64,000 nt of DNA from Maricaulis maris (GTDB taxonomy: Bacteria > Pseudomonadota > Alphaproteobacteria > Caulobacterales > Maricaulaceae): positions 500,850 through 564,849 of the forward strand of contig NZ_RBIM01000003.1 of NCBI RefSeq assembly GCF_003634045.1, written 5' to 3'. The number at the start of each line of letters is the position of its first letter. The stretch's first letter is position 1. Shown here piece after piece: positions 18,335 through 26,752 of the stretch. Made by a program: the position numbers and the translations under genes. The notes beneath the pieces are model-generated. The model worked only from the letters and a program-made list of their open reading frames with translations. It was not told the origin of the DNA and did not search any database.

Positions 18335-18778
18335 CTAGGCCGCAACACAGAGCGGCGGCGTTGCCGCCAATGCGCCCTGCATCAGAACCGCCCGGACATG
18401 CTGGCCGACCGCAAACGGGCCGGCCCGCTTCTCGATGACGGCTGCAACCAGCGACGCATTGCCGGTTACATCATCGGCCGTTGCGACCGACCATGTCGCG
18501 TAGGTCCGGTGCAGAACGGGGATGAATTCCAGAACCTGAAGCTGATCAAGGCGCGGATCCCGTTCAGCGCGGCTGTGCCGGTCACACAAGGCGGCGCTCT
18601 CCCCTTCCAGAACCTCGAGCAACACGCCGGAATCGGCCACCAACCCGCCCGTCAGCCCGTTCTCGACACTGGTCTGCAGGCAATTGGCCGCCAGGGATCC
18701 AAATTCACCATTGAGCGCGCCGGGGCCGATATCGAGTTGCGACCGCGCCGCGAGGACCATTCTGTGCAGCATGTGCAT
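18335..18778 (-). CDS. BLUF-like protein lacking flavin-site residues
   Basis: A 147-residue protein whose first 90 residues follow the BLUF blue-light-sensor plan: [10 protein letters not shown] as strand 1, [23 protein letters not shown] as the helix 1/strand 2-3 block, then [12 protein letters not shown]. The block NGLTGGLV...LEVLEG is the family signature. However, the strand 1 tyrosine is replaced (VLAARS instead of V-Y-x-S) and the flavin-contacting Gln before VLEG is Glu. Both residues are needed for the BLUF photocycle, so this is probably a non-photochemical relative used for protein contacts or another ligand. Convergent with the serine hydrolase gene, divergent from ubiD. Confidence 0.65.
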   Translation of the reverse strand: MHMLHRMVLAARSQLDIGPGALNGEFGSLAANCLQTSVENGLTGGLVADSGVLLEVLEGESAALCDRHSRAERDPRLDQLQVLEFIPVLHRTYATWSVATADDVTGNASLVAAVIEKRAGPFAVGQHVRAVLMQGALAATPPLCVAA

Positions 18779-18826
18779 GTCCGTTCCAGATCAGGGATGC
18801 CGCCGTCTAAACGCCAACACTGAAAC

Positions 18827-18870
18827 TTGGTTCAATCCTTTGCGCCGCATTTGCCGCGAATTTGGTTCAA
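18827..18870. promoter_or_regulatory. Direct repeat TTGGTTCAA in the BLUF-like/ubiD divergent region
   Basis: TTGGTTCAA occurs at 18827-18835 and again at 18862-18870, 35 bases apart, inside the 196-base region between two divergent genes. Two nine-base copies on nearly the same DNA face suggest a cooperative regulator site. Nothing else recognisable lies in this region. Confidence 0.35.
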
Positions 18871-18974
18871 ATTTTCGCAACCCGACCCAAGCGCCTGCAC
18901 CTGCGACGGAAAGCGGGCTGGACTTTCAGCAGCGAAGTTGCAGTTTCGGATGCCCAACAAGCCGGAACCGACAC

Positions 18975-20483
18975 ATGGCCTATAAATCGCTCCGCGAATT
19001 CATCGATCAACTGGAAGCCGAGGGCGATCTGGTCCGCGTCACCACGCCGGTCTCGACCGAGCTGGAAATGACCGAGATCCACAAGCGCACCTTGCATGCG
19101 GGCGGGCCGGCCATCCTGTTTGAAAATGTCATCAATGAGCGCGGCGAAAAGAGCGAAATGCCCTGCCTGGTCAACCTGTTCGGCACGGTCAAACGGGTCG
19201 CCCAGGCGGTCACGCTGGGCGGACAGGCGCGCACCACGGGTGAGGAATTGCGCGAGGTTGGCGAGTTGCTCGCCTTCCTGCGCCAGCCGGAACCGCCGCG
19301 CGGTCTCAAGGAAGCCGCCGAGCTGCTGCCCCTGGCCAAGACCGTGATGTCGATGCGGCCGAAGACCGTGAAAAAGGCGCCCTGTCAGGACGTGGTCCTG
19401 ACAGGTGACGATATCGATCTCGATCGGCTGCCGATCCAGACCTGCTGGCCCGGCGAACCGGCGCCGCTGATCACCTGGCCGCTGGTCGTCACCAAGGGCC
19501 CGTCCGACGACAAGCAGGATGATTTCAATCTCGGCATCTACCGCATGCAAAAGCTCGGCAAGGACCGCACCCTGATGCGCTGGCTCAAGCATCGCGGCGG
19601 CGCCCAGCATTATCAGCGCTGGAAGGATAGCAAGCCCGACCCGCTGCCCGCCGCCGTCGTGCTGGGTGCCGATCCCGGCACCATACTGGCCGCCGTCACG
19701 CCCATCCCCGACACGCTGTCGGAATACCAGTTCGCCGGCATTCTGCGCGGCAAGAAGGCCGAGCTGGTCGATTGCAAGACCATCCCGCTGAAAGTCCCCG
19801 CCGAAGCCGAGATCATCCTGGAAGGCCATGTCCTGCTGGATGAGTACGGCCCGGAAGGCCCCTATGGCGACCACACCGGCTATTATAATTCCGTCGAGCA
19901 TTTTCCGGTGTTCCGGATCAGCGCGATCACCATGCGCAAGGACCCGATCTATCTGACCACCTATACCGGCCGCCCGCCGGACGAGCCGTCGGTGCTGGGC
20001 GAAGCGCTCAACGAGGTCTTCATCCCGCTTTTGCAGCAGCAATTCCCGGAAATCCTCGATTTCTGGCTGCCGCCCGAGGGCTGCTCCTACCGCATCGCCG
20101 TTATCTCGATGAAGAAGGCCTATGCCGGCCACGCCAAGCGCGTGATGATGGGCGCCTGGTCCTTCCTCAGACAATTCATGTACACCAAATGGATCATCGT
20201 CGTCGACGCCGACATCGACGCGCGCGACTGGAAAGACGTGATGTGGGCCGTCTCGACCCGCATGGACCCGGCCCGCGACATCGTCACCGTCGAAAACACC
20301 CCCATCGACTATCTCGACTTCGCCTCCCCGGTCTCCGGCCTCGGCTCCAAGATCGGCCTGGATGCCACCAACAAGACGGGCCATGAAACGACGCGGGAAT
20401 GGGGCGAAAAGCTGGACATGGACGATGCCACGAAGGCGCGGGTCGATGCGATCTGGGGGGAGTTGGGGATTGAGCTGGGCTGA
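18975..20483 (+). CDS. ubiD: UbiD-family decarboxylase
   Basis: A 502-residue enzyme of the prenylated-FMN-dependent decarboxylase family, matching 3-octaprenyl-4-hydroxybenzoate carboxy-lyase over its full length. Supporting blocks include [55 protein letters not shown] and the C-terminal DATNKTGHE. It would remove the ring carboxyl in ubiquinone synthesis. The frame is open 291 bases upstream, but [13 protein letters not shown] at 18975 is the family's normal start. UbiX, which makes the cofactor, is not in the window. A role on another aromatic acid cannot be excluded. Confidence 0.88.
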   Translation: MAYKSLREFIDQLEAEGDLVRVTTPVSTELEMTEIHKRTLHAGGPAILFENVINERGEKSEMPCLVNLFGTVKRVAQAVTLGGQARTTGEELREVGELLAFLRQPEPPRGLKEAAELLPLAKTVMSMRPKTVKKAPCQDVVLTGDDIDLDRLPIQTCWPGEPAPLITWPLVVTKGPSDDKQDDFNLGIYRMQKLGKDRTLMRWLKHRGGAQHYQRWKDSKPDPLPAAVVLGADPGTILAAVTPIPDTLSEYQFAGILRGKKAELVDCKTIPLKVPAEAEIILEGHVLLDEYGPEGPYGDHTGYYNSVEHFPVFRISAITMRKDPIYLTTYTGRPPDEPSVLGEALNEVFIPLLQQQFPEILDFWLPPEGCSYRIAVISMKKAYAGHAKRVMMGAWSFLRQFMYTKWIIVVDADIDARDWKDVMWAVSTRMDPARDIVTVENTPIDYLDFASPVSGLGSKIGLDATNKTGHETTREWGEKLDMDDATKARVDAIWGELGIELG

Positions 20484-20502
20484 CTTCCATCGCCTCTCGC
20501 TT

Positions 20503-20851
20503 GTCATCCCGGGCGGAGCCCTGCGTCCGGGATGACGGACTATCGCGATTGGAAAAAAACACCGCCCTCGCTTCTCCCCGACCGGGGAGAAGTGGCCCGC
20601 AGGGCCGATGAGGGGCGGCGCGTCAGCGCCCACTAAAGACTTTCTCTGGCGCCGCTTCGCGGCGCGCCCCTCACCCCCTGCGCGCTGCCGCGCTCCGGGA
20701 CCTCTCCCCGGCCGGGGAGAGGCGGGTTATCCCTGTTGTGCACCCTTCCTTCTCCCTTGGGAGAAGGTGCCGCGAAGCGGCGGATGAGGGGGATTCCTTC
20801 TGCAGTCACCGGGACTTACCCCTCACCCTGGCCCTCTCCCCGGGGAGAGGG
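20503..20851. repeat. Cluster of REP-like palindromes
   Basis: Five palindromic units lie in tandem after ubiD: GTCATCCCGG...CCGGGATGAC (20503-20536); CTTCTCCCCG-AC-CGGGGAGAAG (20571-20592); a perfect 22-base palindrome of CCTCTCCCCGG (20701-20722); CCTTCTCCC-TT-GGGAGAAGG (20748-20767); and a perfect 20-base palindrome of CCCTCTCCCC (20832-20851). Units are followed by GC-rich tails such as GGCCCGCAGGGCCGATGAGGGG. CTCCCC-type palindromes of this kind are widespread intergenic repeats in alphaproteobacteria. No transposase is present. They may end transcription, protect mRNA ends or be remnants of small mobile elements. Confidence 0.75.
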
Positions 20852-21132
20852 AAAGCGTTCCGCGCTAAAAAAATCACAAAACTTGTCCCCGCCCGTCAAA
20901 CCTGGCGGATAATCCCCCTGTCCCGCGCTACTCGAGGCCCGGATTGGTGATCCGGGGGCGTTGGGAGTACGGAGCTCGTCCGGTTGCCTGGAAACACCGC
21001 CAGACCAACCCGGCGTGGCCATCGGCAGGACGGCGGCACAAAGCTCGACCGTTTGTTCCTGTCGGTTTCGAGACGGGACCCGCAAGGGACCTGACCAAAT
21101 CTCCGTGTGCGAGGTGCCCCCGGCGCCACCCA
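20852..21132. other. Gene-free, structured stretch with an A7/T7 run
   Basis: No open frame here looks coding. Stem-forming sequences include CCGGTTG-CCTGG against CCAG-ACCAACCCGG (about 20980-21013). At 20867-20873 there is a run of seven A, which reads as T7 on the minus strand. It is preceded on that strand by a CCGCC...GGCGG stem, so a minus-strand transcript coming through the structured repeat at 21133-21334 could end here. CACAAAACTT occurs at 20876-20885 and again at 21131-21140. The function is unknown. Confidence 0.4.
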
Positions 21133-21334
21133 CAAAACTTACATAGCTAGGCACCGGCAAGGCACCTCGCACCCCTCAACTGCTCATACCGCCAGGTGGA
21201 AACGCCATGGCGCGGACGGGCTTGTCACCCATCCTTCAACTCATGACAGAGGAACCGCCATGCAAGGTCGTCTCCCTGACCGCATATCCGGGAATTCCGC
21301 ATCGGCGCTCACGCGCCGCCGGCCGGTCAGGGAG
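21107..21334 (-). repeat. Structured repeat, copy 1 (candidate ncRNA or hairpin element)
   Basis: Read on the minus strand, the element contains: an 11-bp stem (arms 21324-21334 and 21272-21282) holding an inner GGCGC-type stem-loop; a 5-bp hairpin TGTCA/TGACA (arms 21244-21248 and 21223-21227) with a 16-base loop; a CGCCA/TGGCG hairpin (21190-21212); then a conserved segment to 21133. A 12-bp perfect inverted repeat, GTGCGAGGTGCC, pairs 21107-21118 with 21161-21172, with an inner GGCGCC-type stem. Positions 21133-21215 match 63918-64000 (inverted) at 76 of 83 bases. Known families could not be assigned by eye. Confidence 0.6.
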
Positions 21335-21343
21335 GCGCTTGGC

Positions 21344-21925
21344 TCAGGTCTGGCCGGTCTTGATCCGGACATCAGCGGGCGGGGCCTGATAGCGCTCGAA
21401 GGCGTCGAGCAGGGTCGTGACCCGGTCCGAGACGAACAGGGCGCCGCGGTGCTCGGGAGACAGGAAACCCTGGGCGGTCATCTTGTCGAGGAAGGCGACG
21501 AGCTCGTCATAATAGCCGTTGACGTTCAGCAGGCCGACCGGATGGCGATGCTGGCCAAGCTGGGCCCAGGTCCAGATCTCGAACAATTCCTCCATCGTGC
21601 CGATGCCGCCGGGCATGGCGATGAAGCCTTCGGACAAGCGCACCATCTTGGCCTTGCGGGCATGCATGGATTTGACGACGTGCAGCGCCGTCAGCTCCAT
21701 ATGGGCGATTTCCTTGAGGGCAAGGAATTCCGGTATCACGCCGATCACCCGGCCGCCGGCGGCGAGTGTGGCGTCGGCGATCCGGCCCATCAGCCCAACC
21801 CGGCCGCCGCCATAGACCAGTTCGATCCCGCGCAGGGCCATGACCTCGCCGAGACGGTCGGCGGCCGCGAGAAAGGCCGGGTCCTGGCCGGCATTGGAGC
21901 CGCAATAGACGCAAATCGATTTCAT
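21344..21925 (-). CDS. LOG-family protein (TIGR00730 Rossmann-fold)
   Basis: A 193-residue protein of the LONELY GUY family, cytokinin riboside 5'-monophosphate phosphoribohydrolases in plants and nucleotide phosphoribohydrolases in bacteria. The signature PGGIGTMEE is present with the upstream VYGGGRVGLMG loop and the catalytic Arg-containing RKAKM stretch. In bacteria it probably releases bases from AMP-type nucleotides. It is divergent from the PDZ-containing aspartic protease gene, and its 3' end abuts the structured repeat. Confidence 0.9.
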   Translation of the reverse strand: MKSICVYCGSNAGQDPAFLAAADRLGEVMALRGIELVYGGGRVGLMGRIADATLAAGGRVIGVIPEFLALKEIAHMELTALHVVKSMHARKAKMVRLSEGFIAMPGGIGTMEELFEIWTWAQLGQHRHPVGLLNVNGYYDELVAFLDKMTAQGFLSPEHRGALFVSDRVTTLLDAFERYQAPPADVRIKTGQT

Positions 21926-21993
21926 GGCGAACCCAATGGTTTGGAAACGAACGAGCAGGCCTTATCCTGCCGGCCCATCGTCTGGAGGCAAGC

Positions 21994-23100
21994 ATGAAAC
22001 AGGTCGCAGCCCTGATAGTCGCGCTGCTGGTAGTCGGCAAGGCACAGGCCCAGATCACGACGCCGATCGTGCTGCCATCGCAGATGTGCCGCGGCTATTT
22101 CTTTGTGCCGGTGACGCTGGCGGTACGCGATGGCGAGACGACCGAAGCGCGGACACTCTGGTTCCTCTACGACACCGGCGCCTCGGCTAGTTATGTCGAT
22201 CCCGACAGTCTCGAGCGCGTGTCGGGGCAGCGACTGGCGAGCGGTGTCCGCGCCAGTTTCGGCGAGGTCACGACCGGCACCCTGCGCCTGAATGGCTTGC
22301 GGGCACGGGTCCGCGATCTCGACCACCTGTCGATCGCGCTGGGCCGGGAGATTGACGGCATCCTGGAATTCGACGCCTTCGAGGACGTCTTGCTGACACT
22401 CGACTATGCCGCCAGCGAGATGCGAGTGGTTTCCGGCGAATTGCCGCGGCCGGACAATGTCACCATTTTCGACGCTGACGGCCCCGATATGCGCCCCTGG
22501 ATCCCGGTCGGTTTTCCCGGCGGCGAGCGACGGCGGCTGCTGATCGACAGCGGCGCGGCGCTGAGTTCGGTCGTCCTGCGCAATATCGCGCGCTACGACA
22601 CGGTTGAACCGCCGCGCGCAACCGGCGCCTCGGTCCGGTTCTCGGTCGTCGAACCCCGGTCTTCCGCGCGGATGAGCGGAGGTTTGCGGATCGGTGATCA
22701 TGAGCTGGAACAACCGGTTATCCAGTCCACACCCGAGACCGAATTGATCGGCGGCGCGGTGATGCGGCATTTCAGCTGGACCTTCGACCAGCGCCGCGAA
22801 CGGGTGCAGGTGCTGCGCAATGACCCGTCCGTGCCGATCACGTTTGAACCCATGGTCACGCACGGCCTGGTCCTGGTGCCCGAGGATGACGGCATGCGCG
22901 TCGCCACCGTGATCGCCAATTCACCGGCATCGGATGCCGGGGTCGAAACCGGCGATTTCATCACTCATTTCAACGGCAACGAGATGCGCACACGCAGCTG
23001 CGATCTCGAAGGCGAGCCACCGACCACGCTCGACCTCGACCTGATCCGCAACGGCGAAGCGATGGCGCTGCGGCTGACCCTCTACGCGCTGGTCGACTGA
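21994..23100 (+). CDS. Secreted aspartic protease with C-terminal PDZ domain
   Basis: A 368-residue exported protein with a signal peptide ending near KAQAQ. It has two aspartic-protease motifs, YDTGASASYV (Asp60) and IDSGAALSSVV (Asp185), so one chain could form both halves of the active site. A PDZ domain follows at about residues 285-365 (GMRVATVIANSPASDAGVETGDFITHFNG). PDZ domains bind C termini or exposed tails and often present substrates to periplasmic proteases. The second motif has Ser instead of Thr (DSG), which pepsin-like enzymes tolerate. Its 3' end overlaps the convergent threonine-aldolase-like gene by 19 bases. Confidence 0.8.
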   Translation: MKQVAALIVALLVVGKAQAQITTPIVLPSQMCRGYFFVPVTLAVRDGETTEARTLWFLYDTGASASYVDPDSLERVSGQRLASGVRASFGEVTTGTLRLNGLRARVRDLDHLSIALGREIDGILEFDAFEDVLLTLDYAASEMRVVSGELPRPDNVTIFDADGPDMRPWIPVGFPGGERRRLLIDSGAALSSVVLRNIARYDTVEPPRATGASVRFSVVEPRSSARMSGGLRIGDHELEQPVIQSTPETELIGGAVMRHFSWTFDQRRERVQVLRNDPSVPITFEPMVTHGLVLVPEDDGMRVATVIANSPASDAGVETGDFITHFNGNEMRTRSCDLEGEPPTTLDLDLIRNGEAMALRLTLYALVD

Positions 23101-24182
23101 GCCTGGCAAACATGCGCCGCCATGACCCGGATCGCGGCGATGATGCGGGCCGGATCGGCGTCATGGGCGCGCTCACCAATGGTGATTTCAAGCGCCGGGA
23201 CAGGATCCCTCTCGAAATGCCAGAAACGGTTGCCGAGCCAGACACCGGTCGCCTCGGCGGCCGCATCACGCGCCGCTTCGGCGGCTGTGACATCACAATC
23301 GAGGCGGACATGCATCATGTTCACCAGCGGCGGGTTCGGCGTGAGGCTCAGCCCATCCACCTCGCCAACGCCTGCGGCGATTTCCCGGGCGCGCTCGACA
23401 AAGGCCGGCAGCTTGCCGAGGCGGAGATCCAGCGCCCGCAGGGCGTCGGGCACCATCGGCCAAGCCGAAACCAGGCGGCCGCCCATCCGCGCCAGCCAGG
23501 TTTTCGCGGCGTCGATGAAGTCGCTGTCGCCAGCAAGCACCGCCCCGCCGGAAGCGCCGAGATCCTTGTAGAAGGAGACATAGACCGAGGCGAAACCATC
23601 GCAGATTTCCGGCCAGTCACGCCCCGGCCAAGCCGAAGGCAGACCCCAGATCCGGGCCCCATCCATGTGCAGCGGAATACCCGCAGAGGCGGCGCGGGCC
23701 TTGAGCGCGACCAGCCCGTCCCAGTCCGGCAGGGCACCGCCATTATGACGCTGCGGCAGTTCAACAAAGGCGCAACCCGCCACCGCCGGCAGATCATCAG
23801 CCCGCAAGGGCCGCGACCAATCGCCGATTTCAAGCGGAGTCAGGCCATGCAAATGGATGTGACCCTCTTCCTCGTGCAGGGCCAGGTGTGAGGTTGGGTG
23901 CAGGGCGAGTCGGGCGTCGTCACTGGCCGCGCAATGCAGCCGTGCCGCGACGCCCTGCGCCATCGTGCCGGTCGGGAACCAAGCCGCCGCCGGCTTGCCC
24001 AAGAGCTCGGCCATGCGTGCTTCCAGGCGCGCCACGCTGTCGCCGGTCAGATAGGCTTCCGGCCCCAGACCTTCGCTGCGCATCCAGCGGGCGACCGCTT
24101 CCAGGCGGTCGGCCGGATCGCCATCATGATGAAAGGGAAAGCCGAGATCGAGGTCGCAGCGCGCTTTCAACGCCGCATTCAT
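23082..24182 (-). CDS. Threonine aldolase/beta-eliminating lyase family protein
   Basis: A 366-residue PLP-dependent fold-type I enzyme similar to low-specificity L-threonine aldolases, which split threonine to glycine and acetaldehyde. The cofactor lysine is in VYVSFYKDLGASGGAVLAG, and the Asp-Gly block before it reads IPLHMDGARIWGLPSA, both as in this family. The length is slightly above the usual 340. Its start overlaps the stop of the upstream ArsC-like gene by four bases (ATGA), so the two are cotranscribed. Confidence 0.85.
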   Translation of the reverse strand: MNAALKARCDLDLGFPFHHDGDPADRLEAVARWMRSEGLGPEAYLTGDSVARLEARMAELLGKPAAAWFPTGTMAQGVAARLHCAASDDARLALHPTSHLALHEEEGHIHLHGLTPLEIGDWSRPLRADDLPAVAGCAFVELPQRHNGGALPDWDGLVALKARAASAGIPLHMDGARIWGLPSAWPGRDWPEICDGFASVYVSFYKDLGASGGAVLAGDSDFIDAAKTWLARMGGRLVSAWPMVPDALRALDLRLGKLPAFVERAREIAAGVGEVDGLSLTPNPPLVNMMHVRLDCDVTAAEAARDAAAEATGVWLGNRFWHFERDPVPALEITIGERAHDADPARIIAAIRVMAAHVCQAQSTSA

Positions 24183-24538
24183 TCCGCGGCGCCGGCCAGC
24201 AAACCATTCAGGCTGTCAGCAGACCAGCCGACTGTCACAAGTGTGCCTGCTTCGATCACCGGACGCTTGATCAGGGTGGGATGGGCAATCAACACGCCGG
24301 CGGGATCCTCGACCGCGATCTCGCGGTCTTCCTCGGACATGTTGCGCCAGGTTGTGGAACGCGTATTCATCAGCGCCTTGGCGCCAACGGCATCAAGCCA
24401 ATCCGGCACTTTCACGACCAGGTCGACATCCTCGCGAATATCATTGAACTGATGCCCCAGACCGGCTTCGTCCAAGGCCTGGACAGCCTTCTTGCAGCTG
24501 TCGCAATTCTTCAGTCCGTAAACCGCCAATCCCGTCAC
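24179..24538 (-). CDS. ArsC/Spx-like small protein (YffB type)
   Basis: A 119-residue thioredoxin-fold protein of the arsenate-reductase-like family. It begins with VYGLKNCDSCKKA, where Cys12 and Cys15 form a CxxC, and includes the conserved KRPVIE segment. The CDSC motif is typical of the YffB/YfgD-like group of uncertain function, rather than true arsenate reductases with CGTS. GTG 24538 is taken as start, because GGGGGAG lies six bases before it, rather than TTG 24553, which would destroy that site. It is coupled to the aldolase gene. Confidence 0.78.
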   Translation of the reverse strand: MTGLAVYGLKNCDSCKKAVQALDEAGLGHQFNDIREDVDLVVKVPDWLDAVGAKALMNTRSTTWRNMSEEDREIAVEDPAGVLIAHPTLIKRPVIEAGTLVTVGWSADSLNGLLAGAAE

Positions 24539-24569
24539 ATTCCACTCCCCCAACTGTCACCGCCACTGA

Positions 24570-25715
24570 TTACTCGGCGGCTTCCACACTGTCACGTTCC
24601 GCCCGCAATTCCGCGGCACGCGTTTCAACCATGTCAACAATATGCTCGACCATCTCCTCATTGGAGACATTGTGGTCGGGACGGCCGGACACATACATCT
24701 TGCCGCGCCCGGCGCCGCCGCCGGTAAAGCCAAGATCGGTCATCAGGGCCTCGCCGGGACCGTTCACCACACATCCAATGATCGACAGGGAGATCGGTTC
24801 CGAAATATGCGCCAGACGGGCTTCCAGCGTCTCGACCGTGCGGATGACGTCAAAACCCTGACGGGCGCAGGACGGGCAGGCGATGATATTGACACCGCGG
24901 GTCCGCAGGCCGAGCGATTTGAGGATGTCGAAACCGACCTTGACCTCTTCCTCCGGTTCCGCCGACAGCGAGACCCGGATCGTGTCACCGATCCCGGCCC
25001 ACAACATCGAACCGATGCCGATCGAGGATTTCACCGTGCCAATCCGCGTGCCGCCAGCCTCGGTCACGCCCAGATGCAGCGGCGCATCGGTGGCTTCCGA
25101 CAGGGACTGGTAGGCCGCCACGGTGAGAAAAGGATCGGAGGCCTTCACCGAAATCTTGTAGTCGCGAAAATCGAGGTCATCGAGAATGCGGGCATGGTCC
25201 AGCGCGCTCTCGACCATCGCCTCGGGACAGGGTTCGCCGTATTTTTCCAGCAGGTGGCGCTCCAGTGAGCCGGCATTGACGCCGACGCGGATGGCACAGC
25301 CATGGTCACGGGCCGCCTGGACGACATCGCGAACCCGGTCCATCGAACCGATATTGCCCGGATTGATACGCAGGCAGGCGGCGCCCGCCTCGGCCGCCTC
25401 GATGCCACGTTTGTAGTGAAAGTGGATGTCAGCGATCAGCGGCACATTGGCGGCCTTGGCGATCGTCTTGAAAGCCGCCGTCGAATCCTCGTCCGGACAG
25501 GAGACCCGCACCAGATCGACACCCGCCTCTTCACAGCGCCGGATCTGGTCGATCGTGGCACCGGCATCAGAGGTCGGCGTGTTGGTCATGGTCTGGACGC
25601 TGATCGGGGCATCGCCGCCAACCTCGAGCGGACCGACCATGATCTTGCGGCTCTTGCGGCGCTCGATCATCCGCCAGGGGCGGACGCTGCGCGGATCGGA
25701 GCTGGTTTGCGACAT
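24570..25715 (-). CDS. ispG: 4-hydroxy-3-methylbut-2-enyl-diphosphate synthase
   Basis: A 381-residue iron-sulfur enzyme of the MEP isoprenoid pathway (GcpE). The TIM-barrel start [12 protein letters not shown] and the 4Fe-4S ligands in [14 protein letters not shown] and CVVNGPGEA are all present. It reduces methylerythritol cyclodiphosphate to HMBPP and needs a flavodoxin or ferredoxin partner. The start at ATG 25715 follows GGGAG at good spacing; an in-frame GTG six bases upstream is less likely. The rodZ gene upstream on the same strand gives the rodZ-ispG order also known in enterobacteria. Confidence 0.96.
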   Translation of the reverse strand: MSQTSSDPRSVRPWRMIERRKSRKIMVGPLEVGGDAPISVQTMTNTPTSDAGATIDQIRRCEEAGVDLVRVSCPDEDSTAAFKTIAKAANVPLIADIHFHYKRGIEAAEAGAACLRINPGNIGSMDRVRDVVQAARDHGCAIRVGVNAGSLERHLLEKYGEPCPEAMVESALDHARILDDLDFRDYKISVKASDPFLTVAAYQSLSEATDAPLHLGVTEAGGTRIGTVKSSIGIGSMLWAGIGDTIRVSLSAEPEEEVKVGFDILKSLGLRTRGVNIIACPSCARQGFDVIRTVETLEARLAHISEPISLSIIGCVVNGPGEALMTDLGFTGGGAGRGKMYVSGRPDHNVSNEEMVEHIVDMVETRAAELRAERDSVEAAE

Positions 25716-25814
25716 CGACACTCTCCCGTCACGGCATCGCCCTGTAACGGCACGCCGGGAATATGGAGTGGATATAGCGAGTCTGTGGCGGCTGCGCGAC
25801 CGGGGTGCGGCAAA

Positions 25815-26705
25815 TTACTGCGGCTGGACGTCGTCCACATCAGCCTCAGCCATCACCGGCAGATTTTCCACCGGCATGCCGGCATCCCCCAGCAGGCCGA
25901 CCCTCTCGCCATCGCGTTCGATCTCGATGGCGCCGGCATTGGCCGCCGAGACGGTAAGGCCCGGTTCCAGTGCCCGATAAACCTCGCCGACCGCAAGCTC
26001 CCGCGAAAACAGGATGCGACCGGATGCATCGCGCACTTCCAGCCAGGTCGGCAGGACGGCCCGCATCACGACCTGCCCGGAGGCCGCCGCAGCGTCACCA
26101 AGTGGCAGATCGGTCCAGATATCATCAACATTGACCGCAACACGGCCGGTTTCGAAATCGGCCCGCGCCCAGTCCGGCGCCGCATCCGGCGGCGAAGGCA
26201 TATTGGTCAGGGCGCCGCCACCGGCAAATTCCTCGGAATACCACCAGGCTGCGCCGGCCACCGCGGCAAGGATCAACAGAGCGCCAAAGGCGCCGCGCGG
26301 CAGCTTGATCGGCTCGCGCGTCTTGGTCGCGGCAGTCGGCTGGGCACGCCCGGTCTCGGTATCGACCTCGCGCTTGAACTGGTCGACCATACCGCTGGCA
26401 TCAAGGTGCAGGAAATTGGCATAGGTGCGCAGATAGCCGATCGCATAGGCCCGCGCCGGCAGGCCACGCGGATCCATGGTTTCCAGCGCTTCGAGATAGT
26501 CGGCACGGACGCGGGTGCGCTCGGCTGCCTGTGACAGGGTGAGATGAAGTTTCTGGCGGGCGTCGCGCAAGCGTTCACCGGCAGACAAGTGGACGTATCC
26601 GACGCCGTCATCGGAATAGACCGCGTCAACGGGAACAAAGTCCGCACTGGGCGTCTGACTCACCATCACCATACCGCCGCTCATCCTTGCCGGAGCGATC
26701 GTCAC
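25815..26705 (-). CDS. RodZ-like helix-turn-helix membrane protein
   Basis: A 296-residue bitopic protein. An N-terminal helix-turn-helix (about residues 40-105, GERLRDARQKLHLTLSQAAERTRV) precedes a single membrane helix (about 138-158, GALLILAAVAGAAWWYS) and a periplasmic beta domain of DUF4115 type. This is the plan of RodZ, which links MreB filaments to the elongation machinery through the cytoplasmic domain. The start is uncertain: GTG 26705 and internal ATGs (MSGG, MVMV) are all possible, since no clear ribosome site decides. Next to ispG, as in many bacteria. Confidence 0.82.
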   Translation of the reverse strand: MTIAPARMSGGMVMVSQTPSADFVPVDAVYSDDGVGYVHLSAGERLRDARQKLHLTLSQAAERTRVRADYLEALETMDPRGLPARAYAIGYLRTYANFLHLDASGMVDQFKREVDTETGRAQPTAATKTREPIKLPRGAFGALLILAAVAGAAWWYSEEFAGGGALTNMPSPPDAAPDWARADFETGRVAVNVDDIWTDLPLGDAAAASGQVVMRAVLPTWLEVRDASGRILFSRELAVGEVYRALEPGLTVSAANAGAIEIERDGERVGLLGDAGMPVENLPVMAEADVDDVQPQ

Positions 26706-26752
26706 TCACAACGCGTCTGAAAAGGAAAAATCCTTAACGCGGCGCCATAAGA

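Noticed and set aside
20503..20851. Repeats after ubiD as a CRISPR array
   Set aside because: Units differ in sequence and spacing, are palindromic with GC tails, and there are no equal-length spacers or cas genes.
21107..21334. Structured repeat as an integron attC site, 4.5S RNA, tmRNA or RNase P RNA
   Set aside because: The attC end motifs (RYYYAAC/GTTRRRY) are not in place; the 4.5S GGAAGGAAGCAGCC loop, a tmRNA tag frame and RNase P GAGGAAAGTCCGGGC are all missing.
24179..24553. TTG at 24553 as start of the ArsC-like gene
   Set aside because: The GGGGGAG ribosome site lies inside the frame that TTG would open and is six bases before GTG 24538, which is the better start.
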